From NCBI GenBank assembly GCA_029948255.1, contig JALIZF010001748.1, forward strand, positions 454,001 to 518,000: 64,000 nt of DNA. The letters are read 5' to 3'. Numbering within the stretch: the stretch's first letter is position 1; each line of letters starts with the position of its first letter. The translations under genes were made by a program, and so were the position numbers. Of this stretch, positions 1 through 11,569 are shown one piece after another. Under the pieces are notes generated by a model. The model saw nothing but the letters and a program-made list of their open reading frames with translations. It was not told where the DNA came from and did not search any database. The DNA comes from Telmatactis stephensoni (taxonomy: Eukaryota > Cnidaria > Anthozoa > Actiniaria > Isophelliidae).

Positions 1-1068
1 AGGAAATTTGTTTTTCTAAATTACGCAAAATCTGAAGAATCAAGCTAAATAAAAATGTAAAGAGTTTATGTAGTTTTCTTTGTCGAAGACCAGAATTTTA
101 AGCCAAGAAATTTAGAAAAGGGAAATAGCATTCATTAAAAACTGGAAAAAAAAGAAAAAAAGAAATATGTTGTTGGCGCAGGCAGGACTCGAACGCGTTA
201 CCCAAAGAAATTAGTATGCTAATTTGATGCAAAACCCAAAAAATCGGACCATGCATCCAGACAAACGCTGAATCATCGCATGTTACGTATAGGATGGAGA
301 TTTCAGCCCCTTCCGCGCTATCGGTAGAACGCAGCGAGCTTCGCGGTCAAAGAGGGAGGAAACAGTCGGATCCTAGGCCGTAAATGACTGCACCTTACCA
401 CTAGACTAACTGGACTACTGAGGGATTTGGAAGACAAAATAACCTAGTGTATCGTGAAATTGGCTATCTATTGTTATGCAAATTACGCGATCCCGTGGCG
501 CAGTTAGAAAACCCTTGAACTGTGAAGCAAACGGGCAGATGTAAGAGCCGGGTTCAAAACCCGCCAGGGCCGTTTTTTTTTTTTTTTTTTTTTTTTTTGT
601 CTCGAAATCAAAATTTGTTTTTATATTTAAATTGGAGAGAAAAGACAGAAAAAGAAAAAGATTATGAAAAAATAAATAGAAATGGTGGGAAAAAACTTGA
701 GTTGTCAAAACTAAGAAATCGTTAAAATAAATTGCTGGAGGTCGCGGTTTTGGTAAAACCATGATTCACCAGCATTTACCAAAGGTTCATTTAGAGAGAA
801 ATGAATCTGACTGTCGAACCACCCCAAGCGACGGGCTTGTGGAAGGAAATCTATAGAGTACCTGTGTTTTGTTCATTAGTGATGTCATGATTAGATTTCT
901 TGCAAAAGGCACCTACAAAAACAAGAACAATTCTAAATAAAGGCGTCAATCTTCTAACCCTCCAGTTTAGCTTAATATCATATACTACATGGTTGTACAG
1001 TCGAATTTCTAATGCCAGCTCTCCACAATGGCCAGCATTTTAATTTTCCATCCCCTCCATCGATTCAA
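1..1068. other. Gene-free stretch with tRNA-like fragments
   Basis: No convincing protein-coding gene is visible. Short pieces look like tRNA B boxes and D arms (around 186-200, 330-412 and 488-572), which suggests old tRNA-derived SINE remnants. The open frames here cross the T tract at 573-598 and are low complexity. Confidence 0.5.
488..598 (+). repeat. tRNA-derived SINE-like fragment with T26 tract
   Basis: A D-arm-like GTGGCGCAGTTAG and a B-box-like GGGTTCAAAACCC lie about 50 bases apart, as in a tRNA, and a run of 26 T follows. The full cloverleaf does not fold convincingly, so this is probably a SINE head or decayed tRNA rather than a functional tRNA gene. Confidence 0.4.
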
Positions 1069-1330
1069 TCCATACATTTACTCTATATTGAAACTTCTGG
1101 ACAACGACCACCTCTCCATAACAACCACCATTTGCCATCCCCATAATCCATACATTTACTCTATATTGAAACTTCTGGACAACGACCACCTCTCCATAAC
1201 AACCAGCATTTGCCATCCCCATAATCCATACATTTAAACTATATTGAAACCTCTGTACAACGACCACCTCTACCGCACAACCACAAACATTTGCCATCCC
1301 TGCCATCGATCTGCTCCATATATTTATTTA
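1069..1330. repeat. Minisatellite, ~78-bp unit, about 3.3 copies
   Basis: Units begin near 1069, 1147 and 1225, each starting TCCATACATTTA and containing ACGACCACCTCT. The last copy is diverged. Short open frames on both strands are by-products of the periodicity. Confidence 0.8.
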
Positions 1331-2250
1331 CCCTATATTAACCTTTCTACAAAAGCCACTTAATCTTGTGTCCAGGGACTCGTGTCCAGGGTGGCTGTTG
1401 CGGAAAGATTCGATTAAGCAGCAAAAGAAAGATTAGTCATGTAGAATATGAGGTAAAATAATTTGAGCTTACGAATGCAATAGGTTCAAACTTCAGGAAT
1501 CCCATCTTTCGGTAATTTCTCTGCAAAGAAAACAATTTATTGGCAAAGACAATGACGGATATTGATAACCAAGACATTGCCGCAAAACGACTGCGATGCA
1601 CGAGTTTTCGCGGGCTTACGCGCGTCCAAGTCTTGACCACAGGAATCCCAAGCAATACTTTTAGAATTGTTTTCTTTAGATTTTCCGATATCGTATCTTT
1701 GAGCTTAACTCTGAGCACTACACAGTCCTTAACCTCGTTTTTTGGGACTGGCTTCGGTGGCTTGAATTGCGCCAGCAAAGTTTTGCTTGTTTGGCTGCCT
1801 GATGTTTTCATTGTGACCAACATTGAAGAGGACTGGGGAGGCACGCATGTGCAATACATTTTGACGCGGTGTCGATGAACGAGTGTTTTGATGGTGTTCT
1901 TTATTAACTGCGTGTTTTGGCAAATAAAAAAGTCTCGGCAACTCAGCTAGTCTCCAATATACTACCCACGTGCTAGTCATGTCACGCAACGCTCGTGTCG
2001 ATGAAAGAAGCCGTTTGTGGGGACTAATGCTAGTCTCCTATACAACCGCTCTTGTGTCGGGATCCCTGTGCTCCGCCTTCCCACGAAAGAAAGCAGCCAT
2101 TTGTGGGGAGGAAGCACAGGGATCCCAACACTAAGAACGGCTATACTAGAGTGGATGAAACGCATATGCAAGCAACATAAGAAGACTAAAATTTTCCAAC
2201 TACCTTAAGCTCCACTTGTGTCACAGTAAAAAGAGTTTCAAGCCGAATAC
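1331..2250. other. Gene-free stretch, unassigned open frames
   Basis: Open frames of 112 codons (+, 1540-1878) and 140 codons (-, 1437-1859) overlap each other and match no family I recognise. GGGATCCC/ACAGGAATCCC motifs (near 1638, 2058, 2125) recur elsewhere in the window and suggest short MITEs. Confidence 0.35.
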
Positions 2251-2289
2251 CAGACATGATCTCTGCAGCATCAACTTCATCAGAAAATG

Positions 2290-2500
2290 CGGGTTCTAAA
2301 AAGAGCAGATTTCGTATGAGTGTGAAACGCACCGCGCCGTACCGTGACCGTGTCAGTGCCGTGATGTCTATAAAACCATTCGAAGAATGTGAAGTCACTG
2401 GGAATCGAACTCGGCACCTCTCGCACCGAAGGCCGCGCACTAACCAACTGTGCCATACTTGCTCCTTGAACAGTCAACCGCAATCTACTCTATAACATCA
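2290..2500. mobile_element. MITE-like repeat with embedded tRNA-like segment
   Basis: The 2300-2385 part resembles 62810-62890 (AGAGCAGATTTC, GACCGTGTCAGTGC, TCTATAAAAC) and more distantly the foldback at 38.85-39.04 kb. Inside, 2391-2466 read on the minus strand looks like a tRNA head (D arm GGCACAGTTGGTTAG, B box GAGTTCGATTCCC). I infer a SINE head nested in a MITE. Confidence 0.45.
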
Positions 2501-2856
2501 CAATTAAGTACATGGCAAGTTAAATGATTAAAATGACTCATAATTAACTCATTCTATGATGGCTGGGTAGTTATTTCCCTTTCTCCCTCCAATACAATGC
2601 CATGATTCAAAGACAAGGAAAATTCTTTGATCACATAATTACATTTACATTGTCAACGTCAAAATATTGCCAGAAACGGGGGTTACTGTATTCGTTTCTT
2701 TGTCATACGCCCAAAAATTTGGCATTCCGAGAAGCCAGAAAAGGCGAGAGGGTCGGTGAAACAATTGAAAATCGAACAATTGAACTGCAATAAAAACATA
2801 TCAGAACATCAATAGCTTTATCCCAAACATTCCTGGATAAGAGTAGTGACTGAAGA

Positions 2857-3204
2857 AGGAATAGTGTAATATTCTTCCCTGTGTATTGTTATTCATGAGT
2901 ATGATAATGAGGTATGGGGAATCGCTCTGGCCTGGAACCATCCAAAGCCAGGCGAAGTGCCAGCAAAGATTATCTGGCAACTTTGAACCCGACTTACTCG
3001 CTAAAGTGGGTGGGTGGGTGGGTCGCCAACCGTTCTTCGTCGCAACTCGAATGAACTGCATTAATTACAAGAATTGTTCTCATTTATATGCAATCCCCGG
3101 GGACCATATTACCAATTCAAATGGACTTTGAATAGTGTAATATTCTTCCCTGTGTATTGTTATTCATGAGTATGATAATGAGGTATGGGGAATCGCTCTG
3201 GCCT
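2857..3204. repeat. Duplicated ~75-bp block with intervening repeat
   Basis: The sequence at about 2860-2935 reappears nearly unchanged at 3132-3204. The block between them (about 3026-3135) reappears at 4851-4960. The region is a mosaic of interspersed repeat copies. Confidence 0.7.
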
Positions 3205-3628
3205 TCCCCAACTCAACACCCAACTTCATTCAAGTTCACATACATCATAACTACCCCCACAATCCAATAGAACCACACTTATTTTAAATGCCGGAATGAA
3301 TGCTTTATTGTATAATACATTGCAGCCAGAGAGCTGAACTGCGTATTAACTACATTGATAAAATGGAGATTCCATTAGATTCCACTTAGATTCCATGTTC
3401 TCTTCCCAATCCTTATCCTTATTACTTCAAACAAACAATACACAAGCAAGTGAAATGGCCTTTACTTATATACCATAAGCCAAGCAATGCCTTGGGGATG
3501 TATGCTGTGCACGCACCCGGATATTTCTCAATTTTCTTTTTTGTTGCTGTTGTTTTTGCTCGCTTGTCAATTGATCAGCCATACCTTTACACAAGGTAAG
3601 CCAGTCTCGCATCGTGGTCCTTTGTCCG

Positions 3629-3790
3629 GCCCTCCTGATCGGGAACCCCTTTCACCAATCACATGTCCACAGAAATGTTCCATGACTTGTTGGCTCTCTT
3701 TCAGTTCCCACGTCACATGCTGATCGACATTAATCCTTTATGGTTTAGACCGAAGGCACCATTAAGTAAGGGGTTCCCGATCAGGAGGGA
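3629..3790. mobile_element. Short TIR element (~160 bp)
   Basis: Inverted arms near 3629 (CCTCCTGATCGGGAACCCC) and near 3768 (GGGGTTCCCGATCAGGAGG) flank about 110 bp of non-coding sequence, the structure of a MITE. Confidence 0.6.
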
Positions 3791-3914
3791 GTAACCGCAA
3801 CACGCCTGCAGGCAGTACGTCTACTGGTCACCGAGATTTGCGGCAAACCAACAGGGGTTACTCGCCCTAATCAGGGACAGGAAAAATGGGGTTTCGAACA
3901 TCAATTCAAGCAAC

Positions 3915-4420
3915 CGTTTCAGCCTCACAGGCACAATTCATTGATACAACTTCAGCCTTACATAGGCACAATTCAGATATAACTTTTCAGACACACACGC
4001 ACAATTGGATAGAACTTTTCGGCCTCACAGGCACAATTGGTATAACTTTTCAGCCCCACAGGCACAATTGGTATAACTTTTCAGCCACACAGGCACAATT
4101 CATATAACTTTTCAGCCACACAGGCTCAGTTCATATAACTTTTCAGCCACACAGGCTCAGTTCATATAACTTTTCAGCCACACAGGCTCAGTTCAGTAAC
4201 TTTTCAGCCACACGGGCACAATTCATATAACTTTTCAGCCACACAGGCTCAGTTCGTATAACTTTTCAGCGACACAGGCACAAATGAAATAACTTTTCAG
4301 CCTCATAGGCATAACTTTTGCAAAAACTTCAGCCACACAGGCGCAATAGGGACAAAAATTTCGCTCATACAGGCACAATTGATACAACTTTTCAGCCCGG
4401 CTCCCAGGCACAATTGGTAC
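3915..4420. repeat. Minisatellite, ~31-32-bp unit, ~14 copies
   Basis: Units follow the pattern AACTTTTCAGCCACACAGGC plus a short variable part. Divergence grows toward both ends. Open frames across it are periodic artefacts. Confidence 0.85.
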
Positions 4421-5239
4421 AAAATTTTATATGGGCACATTTTATAAAACCTTACTCGCATACTACAGGCATACCGCTCAAAATTCTCTGTAGTTCTCAG
4501 CCGCACAGGCACTCATGTATAAGTTCGCATCCACGTGGAAATTCTTGCGACGTAAAGCCACGTGGCGAACAAACCACAAAAATATCGCCAAACTGACTAC
4601 TCCATACACAAGAAAACAAACCTTATACCAAAGCTTTCCGTGAAACCATTCAAAGCCACGTGAAACTCCAACACCAACCGTTAGCTCACGTCGTCCAGAA
4701 CCTCCACTACCTTATTCAATGGCTTTCTTGGATTACAACCGGCCTTGAAATCACTTGGACCAAATCTTTAGCTGTTAAGTGACGAACTCTTGCTCAAAAT
4801 CCGCAATCTTCCTGCGAGTAAGTCGGGTTCCGAGGACCAAACATTAAGCCAACCGTTCTTCGTCGCAACTCGAATGAACTGCATTAATTACAAGAATTGT
4901 TCTCATTTATATGCAATCCCCAGGGACCATATTACCAATTCAAATGGACTTTGAATAGTGAACTTTTTGTGAGGTGAAATTTCTATTGATTTAAATTTTC
5001 TCCGATAGTTAAAAACTTTTCAAAAATTATTATCGTAAAAAATATTTTATGGCCGCCATCTTGGATTTATTGAGTTAGCATGCGCTAGCGTGCGTAGTAA
5101 AGGTGCGCGTGGAAAATGCCCCCTAACGTCCTTATTCATGCGTTTAGGTTGGGGTCAAATTAGAAAACAAATTTCTCTTAACAGTGGTTTCCCACAGTGA
5201 ACTACTGTGACCGCAGCCATTGGTTAATTGACACTCTGC
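4421..5239. other. Gene-free stretch
   Basis: No coding signal is seen. It contains a second copy of the 3026-3135 repeat (4851-4960) and otherwise unique AT-rich sequence. Confidence 0.4.
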
Positions 5240-5460
5240 TTGACAAATAGATTCTATTTTTCCGTGGGTCTGTACTGTAATAGATGCACAGATGACCTCA
5301 AAAGGCGGTGAAAGGACCATTTATTTTATATAATAGTCATCGATTGGAAACTCTTCAACCAATCAGAGCGCGCGTAAGAGTGACGTCATATATGCGTGTG
5401 TACTATAGTTACACGGTTCTCGACCAATCAGAGCGCGCATAATATACCAATTATTATAAT
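5240..5460. repeat. Dispersed repeat family with TGACGTCA core, copy 1
   Basis: It contains the family marks: TTTTTCCGTG(G/T)GTCTGTACT, AATAGATGCACAGATGAC, ACCAATCAGAGCGCGCGTAA, GTGACGTCAT and TAATATACCAATTATTAT. Related copies lie at 52443-52770 and 61773-62040, with partial ones at 6165-6290 and 12720-12835. Confidence 0.7.
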
Positions 5461-5595
5461 AATAATAACAATAATAATAACTGAGCATTGTAACATTTGT
5501 ACTTGCCAATTGTGCAGCACATTCCTTCAGTCAAAGGCATCTCTTGATAAAATGGTTTGAAAGATATGCCATAATGATCTGAAACAAAATAACAT

Positions 5596-5614
5596 TGATT
5601 GATTGACTGACTGA

Positions 5615-5685
<71 letters not shown>

Positions 5686-5835
5686 ACTGTTCGACTGACT
5701 GACTGACTGAATGACTGACTGACTGGTTGGCTGACTGACTGACTGACTGACTGACTGACTGACTGACTGATTGTTTGATTGACTGACTGCATGACTGATT
5801 GACTGATTGATTGAATGATGGATTGATGAGTGATT
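5596..5835. repeat. Tetranucleotide microsatellite (TGCC)n/(TGAC)n
   Basis: About 95 bases of (TGCC)n run into about 140 bases of (TGAC)n with TGAT variants. Minus-strand open frames rich in S-Q-S-V and G-R-Q-A are artefacts of the repeat. Confidence 0.95.
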
Positions 5836-5926
5836 GACTGAAGCATCTGCCCGAAAGTGAATCTCACTGAGCAAGTTGGCGGTTTTGAAACACATAGCCA
5901 ATAACCATGTGTACTCTTTATTTACC

Positions 5927-6559
5927 AACCTCGTTCCCAGGCCCTTTTCCCTTCGCTTGGGAGTGGGGCGGGAAGGAAAAAGGGCCTGGGAACGAGGTTG
6001 GTAAATAAACTAGATATTTGCTTGAAAACAACTTTTTTCTTATACTGTTATAAAATAAACCAAGTTCACTCGAAAAACTTGCTACAGTTGAACTAAAAGA
6101 AATATTTTATGAATCTATACCTAAATACTGGGGATCTCATTAAACGCATATTTAAAAACCGACATAACATCCATCGAATCAGAGCACGCGTAAGATTCAG
6201 TGACGTCATCTATCCACGTGTATTGTAATATCACACACGTTCCTCAACCAATCAGAACACACGTAATATACCAACCATTATATAGTTGTCAATAACTGAG
6301 CATTGTAACATTTTTATTTCCCAATTATGCAGCACAATCAGAGCGCGCGTAATATACTATATACAAATATATAGAATAAAGTGCCAATAATTATAAACAA
6401 GTTATAACAATTACAAATTTCTGTTCAGAACAATTCCGTCCATTTTAAACTAAATTACTTAGTATACACTTATTCTAATGATTACGTACCAATTCAGTTA
6501 ATATCTCATTCTTATTTGAGCTGCCCTATTTCATTGTGACACCACATCAGGATCATGGT
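5927..6559. repeat. Duplicated segment A with truncated foldback element
   Basis: It starts in a hairpin (inverted arms around 5929-5960 and 5970-6003, with CCTCGTTCCCAGGCCC and its complement), then continues as unique sequence nearly identical to 12471-13104. The left arm is shorter here than in the 12.4-kb copy. The pair is a recent duplication relevant to the damage in ASMT-like copy 2. Confidence 0.85.
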
Positions 6560-6783
6560 CGGTCGTGAGAGGGGAAAACCAAAACAAAAATGCAGTTTAT
6601 AGAACGACAAAAAGCGCTAAAAGCCATCAAATGCACTAAATATGGTTTATTTAACAATTTTGTTCAAATTCCTATTGTTCTTTACGACTGTCCCCATCGT
6701 AAACAAACCGTGAAGTTATAATGAAATTCTCTGAAGTTTCTATAAAGTTTAAAAAAGACTATTCAAACTCCCTAGCCAATTTA

Positions 6784-8025
6784 TCACTCTGTAGTGCATA
6801 CAAGCTCAAAAAGAGTACATCCCCCTACAAACGTGTCATAAACACCTTTGAATCGATAACCAGATTTGGACGCAATTTCTTTGAGAAGCTTAATCCATTC
6901 ACTTCTGGAACAGCAATTGCCACAAGCTATACAAATCTGATGCACATTAGCAAAATCAATCTGAATTCCACAATCACTATCATTATCATCATCATCATTA
7001 TTATTATTATTATCAAAGTTATGGTCACCAGGATCTGTGCTACAAGAATCGATTATCAGCAGCCTGCCACATTCTTCTGAGAGAAGACTGCGACAATTGC
7101 GAAAAACCTTGACCACCTTCTCTGGATCACCAATAAACGTATTGATGACATTTTTGAAAATTATGGTATCTGCTTGTGGCTGAAACTTTGCCCTGGGAAA
7201 TGGCTGTGTAAAATCCTGCTTCATGTACACGATTCGATGCTTTTCAATGTCAAGTTTGTGGACATTTTTCTCTGCACTTTCTATCACTTTTGGAAGGTCA
7301 ACCACATAGCCTTGGATGTGCTGACAGCCTGGTAGTTTCATGATGGCTGCCAGAAAGTATCCAGTACTACCGCCCATGTCTACCAGTATCTTACAGGTCG
7401 ACCAAGGAAAAGTCTCAAATACGTTGTTGATTCCTTGGACATCTGGCAGACTTCGTAAGTACGTGACATGCTCCATTGCCATGTTGTAGTTCAGTGCAAA
7501 TTCTTGTCTCCGTTCTTCGCTTCCAATTGGATTTTCGGAAGTGCCAACAAACATCTTCTTCTTCTCGTAAGGGCATTTTTCTACTTCATTCATGTACTGG
7601 AAATGAGTCATTCCATGTTCCAGAACAAATGCAGGCTGACTGCGTTTCACACATTCTCCCATGGATTTCATGGCCGCTATGTACTCTTCGCTACAAAAGT
7701 ACGCTACCATATTCCCAAGGCTTGGCCCTTTGTCTCGCCTAAGGAGTTCCATGGCTTGGTTCTTTGCAAAATGCCTATCGCCCAGTTCCTTGCCGATTCC
7801 TCGTTGAGCCAGTGCCTTCATGAGAGGATACAGTTGATGACTAGATTTGCATCCTGATTTGATGGCGATGTCTTCAATACTGATCGACGGTTCTTGAGTG
7901 GTACAAAGAAGTTCTGGAATCTTGAATTCCACGATGAGACTCAGACATCGGCTCTGCCACATTCCATGTAAAAGTGAAAGAATGGTATTTTGTTCAGAAC
8001 TGAACGCTTTTGCTTTGGCAGCCAT
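6784..8025 (-). CDS. ASMT-like O-methyltransferase, copy 1
   Basis: Intronless 413-residue SAM-dependent O-methyltransferase of the acetylserotonin/plant phenolic OMT family (Methyltransf_2 type). I start at the ATG at 8025, followed by A-A-K; upstream in-frame starts are not ATG. Residues about 12-110 look like the winged-helix dimerisation domain. SAM motif I is VDMGGSTG at residues 215-222, followed by acidic VVDLP at 241-245. Where family members carry the catalytic His-Asp (ASMT L-H-D-W context) this protein has N-T (residues 295-296, VINTFIGDPE). A C-terminal loop holds an Asn/Asp run (337-352) encoded by an ATT/ATC microsatellite. The family methylates small hydroxylated molecules such as N-acetylserotonin; the substrate here is unknown and activity is doubtful. 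It belongs to a same-strand tandem array of four. Confidence 0.88.
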   Translation of the reverse strand: MAAKAKAFSSEQNTILSLLHGMWQSRCLSLIVEFKIPELLCTTQEPSISIEDIAIKSGCKSSHQLYPLMKALAQRGIGKELGDRHFAKNQAMELLRRDKGPSLGNMVAYFCSEEYIAAMKSMGECVKRSQPAFVLEHGMTHFQYMNEVEKCPYEKKKMFVGTSENPIGSEERRQEFALNYNMAMEHVTYLRSLPDVQGINNVFETFPWSTCKILVDMGGSTGYFLAAIMKLPGCQHIQGYVVDLPKVIESAEKNVHKLDIEKHRIVYMKQDFTQPFPRAKFQPQADTIIFKNVINTFIGDPEKVVKVFRNCRSLLSEECGRLLIIDSCSTDPGDHNFDNNNNNDDDDNDSDCGIQIDFANVHQICIACGNCCSRSEWIKLLKEIASKSGYRFKGVYDTFVGGCTLFELVCTTE

Positions 8026-9773
8026 CTTCAAGGAATGTTGGGTGTCTTCAAGTTAGCACGGAAACTTTTTATTTTAATACCGTGCATTCATCGATATGCC
8101 TTAATGCCCAATAAGCGTCTACAAGAATATATTAATCTCCCTGGGAGGCACTAAGTATCGAGCCACCTTTATATGAAAAAAATATTCTATGACAAGTGAA
8201 CTTGTCCTTATGAATGGTGGAACAAATTTCATTTGACTATTTCATTTATTGCCATCGCTGTCTCGGCATTTATTTATCAATATTATTAAAACGCATCCAA
8301 ATGTGGCCGGCACCAGTCGTGCAAAATGTTTTGGATAAAGACCTGTGTGTGTGGGAGCTGTTGAATCTTGAAGACTAAACAACTTATACTTGAATATTAA
8401 TTAATTCAACTCATTTCATTACAAATTAGTAATTCCCACTCGATCTAAGAATGATCGCAGAAGCATTTTTTGCTCCAGACAGACAGACTTACATCCAAAG
8501 TTAGTTATTTGCTGGTCATATTCAAACTTTACTCCCATTGTGAATTCACTCAGAGACAAGACAAACAAATTCTTGTTTGTGTACCAAAGCCCCCTGGTAA
8601 TTGATAGAGTCGACGCCATATATCCGTGAAATAACTACTAACATTTAGCGCGTATAAGTATTTAGTTAGAGTGATTTTCATTTGACCATGAAAGAAAAAT
8701 GACTATTTAGTTTGTAGTAGTTGATAGAGTGATGGCACTTAATCCGTGATTAATGCCTAATAGTCTAATCAAAACAAAAGAAAACAATGGAAATAGTGTC
8801 TACTAATGTCTGTTAGACTAATATCTATTTGACGAATTAAGTGCCATCACTCTAAAACTGAGCTGTCTAACCATCGAGAAATATCCATAAATATCTGACC
8901 AAATTATGTTGGTTTTTTTTAATTTCTATTTTATTGGGGTACATGTGACGTCACGGCAGCCATCTTGGTTGACCTTCAACAAAATATTTCTCATTAGCGT
9001 CTATTGTTTGGTCATCCAACATGGCTACCGCTTCATTGTCTTTGGATTCCCAAAAGTATGGGTGCACCCCAGCAATATAACAAATATTAAGTATAGTTAT
9101 TTATCTATGTAAATTATGCCATGTAGCATGTATACAATTTGTCTGCACATGTCTGTGTTTTGGGCTTGAAATTCATTTGCATATCGAATGCAAGAAATTT
9201 TATGTTGACACGGAATATTTGGCTGGCTATCTCGTTCTGCAAAATTATGTTCAACTACCGAAATACTGAGACAACTGAAACATGAACAGTCTACCTACCG
9301 CTAGTGCGCTGTGGATAACTATCCAGATCGGAGGCACCCCAGATGGGAAAATATCACGCGTCAAAGTCAGTAGAAAGTTGTGAGAAGGACCAGAACCCCG
9401 GACCAGAACTCGGCACTTTCGAGTTATGTTGGCGTTGAATTCATGTATAAGGTAAATTCAGTAATGGATGTCATTACCAACATGGTGCTGTGTGAATTGG
9501 ATCCAATAAGAGCATTCTGGACTTCATTGATTGTTGAATAATTAGCCATGTTTACTGGAATCTCGTACTTTTTCGCTCAAAATTCTTGCAATTCATTCTG
9601 AAAATTTTACATCTTTGACAGCGCCCCCCAGCAAAATTATTTAATAATACGCTTTTTCCATGCTTCGTTCTTGTAAAACAGAGCTTTCTTGGTGGAAACT
9701 CCTGGTCCCTCCATGTGATTTCAAGCAATGTTTACAGCCAGGTTCAAGCCTTGTTAAAATTGACTATACGGGG
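8026..9773. other. Upstream flank of ASMT-like copy 1, gene-free
   Basis: 8040-8620 is shared with the upstream flanks of copies 3 and 4 (for example 20260-20660 and 24840-24960), so it belongs to the duplicated unit. A MITE-type end (TAGAGTGATTTTCATTTGACC class) begins near 8669. No other gene is visible. Confidence 0.5.
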
Positions 9774-10107
9774 ATGATCCGCTGAACAGGGTATGGTTTT
9801 TCGAGTTCCCTGTCATAAACAGGGTATCCTTTTTGCAATTTTTTTAGCTTCTTGTCATTTTCAGGGTAGCAGCTTTCTCATCAACCTTAGTCGTTAGCTA
9901 GCCACAACGGCAACGATCCGTCTAGAAGCTTTATCGTTGTTCGATCACGATCGCAACAAACTCGTTATGAAACTCATTTACATTACAAACAAATAAGTAC
10001 ATTACATTCTGCAATTATTATACTTTGTCATAAACAGGGTATGGTATTTTGAGTTTTTCTGTCATAAACAGGGTAACCGTTTTAGGATCCCAGCGGAACA
10101 TCCCCAC
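9774..10107. mobile_element. TIR element with AACAGGGTA repeats
   Basis: The ends read GGGGATGATCCGCTG (left) and CAGCGGAACATCCCC (right), imperfect inverted repeats. The motif TGTCATAAACAGGGTA recurs about three times inside. Non-coding and about 334 bp, so a MITE-like element. A C-tract follows at about 10129-10146. Confidence 0.6.
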
Positions 10108-10340
10108 CCAAATCGTGGTCAAGTACCCCCCCCCCCCCCCCCCCCCGGGTTACTAAGGTAATGGACACTAATAGACTTTGCACCCATTGTTTTCTATTTT
10201 TGCAATACAACTATTAGACACTATTAAACACTGACTAGTTATTAGTAATTGTTTCACAGTCCGATGAAAATCACTCTAAGGCATGAACCACACAAACAAA
10301 CACAAAGACGGCTAGATACGTTTGCACTGTCCTGCTTCAG

Positions 10341-10502
10341 TGCTAGAGTGGTTTTCATTGAATGTTTTTCATTTGACCATGAAGGAATAGACAAACTAAT
10401 AGTTGGTAGTAGACTCTAGAGCCATTGTTTTCTTTTGTTTCTTATCAACTACTTCAAACTAAATAATCATTTTTCTTTCACGGTCAAATGAAAATCACTC
10501 TA
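10341..10502. mobile_element. MITE, TAGAGTG(A/G)TTTTCAT family
   Basis: Inverted ends (CTAGAGTGGTTTTCATTGAA on the left, AATGAAAATCACTCTA on the right) enclose a TTTGACCATGAAGGAATAG block. A cleaner copy is at 24671-24806; half copies occur near 8669, 16892 and 21222. Confidence 0.7.
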
Positions 10503-10682
10503 CAAAATAGTCCAAATAGACAAGTTCAGTTCAGTTCAGTTTTATTTCACGGATATGTGGCGTACACTCTATTGACGAAATGTGTTTTTTTGGGCCATAA
10601 TCCGTGTGCCACTTTGCTGATTTTTGCACTTTTCTTTATAAATTTACCTCTCATTATCACGTTATTTGCCTCATTTATTATT

Positions 10683-10781
10683 AGCCTGCGTTGCTAGGGG
10701 GCTGCGGTTTTTGGGCGGAGGAAGAAATGAAAGGTCTTTCACCGCCCCAAAAACCGCAGACCGCTAGCAACGCAGGCTACC
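10683..10781. mobile_element. Foldback hairpin (~100 bp)
   Basis: Near-perfect inverted arms (TAGCCTGCGTTGCTAG and CTAGCAACGCAGGCTA, plus internal GCGGTTTTTGGG and its complement) make a hairpin with a short loop. No coding content. Confidence 0.8.
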
Positions 10782-11054
10782 ATTATCGAGTCACTGCATG
10801 GAGCGCAGTAATTGAATTTGCATACCATTTTGTCCATTGATTCTGTTCAGTATTCGTATATCGCACTTTTACATGTTAATGAGTTCTGAATATTCTAATG
10901 AGCTGTTTTACTATGCAAAAACTAATAAAAAATAACGACTGCAGAACACAATCAACTGCAAAATGTACGTAAAGGGAAATAAAATCGGTTTTATTTTCAT
11001 TTTTCAGATATCCTTTCAGGATCGAAAAAAAAAAAACAAGAATTAAAAAAAACA

Positions 11055-11366
11055 GTTTATTTAAGTGTCCAAGTCTTCTACCGCTTGCGCACTAATTGGG
11101 GGACACTGCACTCTCACACACACTACCTCTACATTAAGTATTTTGCAAATAATCACTCGACTCACATGTTGATTTTTGCTGAGTGAGGAAAAACCGGAGA
11201 ACCCGGAGAAAATACCCTTGTGGCATGTTAGAGAACAACACATCAAACAAACTCAATTTACATATGATCCAGGCGCTCGAGCTGGGACTCGATCGAACCC
11301 GGACCACAGCGGTGAAAGGCCAGCGCTCTAACCACTCGGCCAACCATGCCACCCAATCCGAAGCAG
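11055..11366 (-). mobile_element. tRNA-derived SINE
   Basis: Read on the minus strand, a tRNA-like head (D arm GGCCGAGTGGTTAGAGC, B box GGGTTCGATCGAG) starts near 11360, followed by a body containing CGGGTTCTCCGGTTTTTCC and ending in an AT-rich tail near 11055. Head-plus-body is SINE architecture. It lies between ASMT-like copies 1 and 2. Confidence 0.65.
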
Positions 11367-11569
11367 AGTTCAAAGAAATGAGTGATTGCTCGTCCTAGGT
11401 CACCCGAACTACCACAGTGGCCCCAACATTAGCGTTTCCTAATCCTAGTTGGCGAAGTATCTCTACTTTTTACATGACCAAAACATACTCCAAACACACA
11501 AATATGATATTACTCTAAATTTTGGAGTTTCACAAAAGGCTATCCAAAACCCCTGAACCAATCTGATTT

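Noticed and set aside
1437..1989. Overlapping 140-, 112- and 86-codon frames
   Set aside because: No recognisable family, conflicting strands and no splice-supported context; left as unassigned.
5454..5928. Minus-strand open frames of 133-137 codons rich in S-Q-S-V and G-R-Q-A
   Set aside because: They are the translation of the (TGCC)n/(TGAC)n microsatellite and have no non-repetitive core.
7468..7857. Plus-strand frames opposite the methyltransferases (also at 12250, 19617, 23857)
   Set aside because: Antisense shadows of the conserved coding sequence; they recur only because the genes are duplicated.
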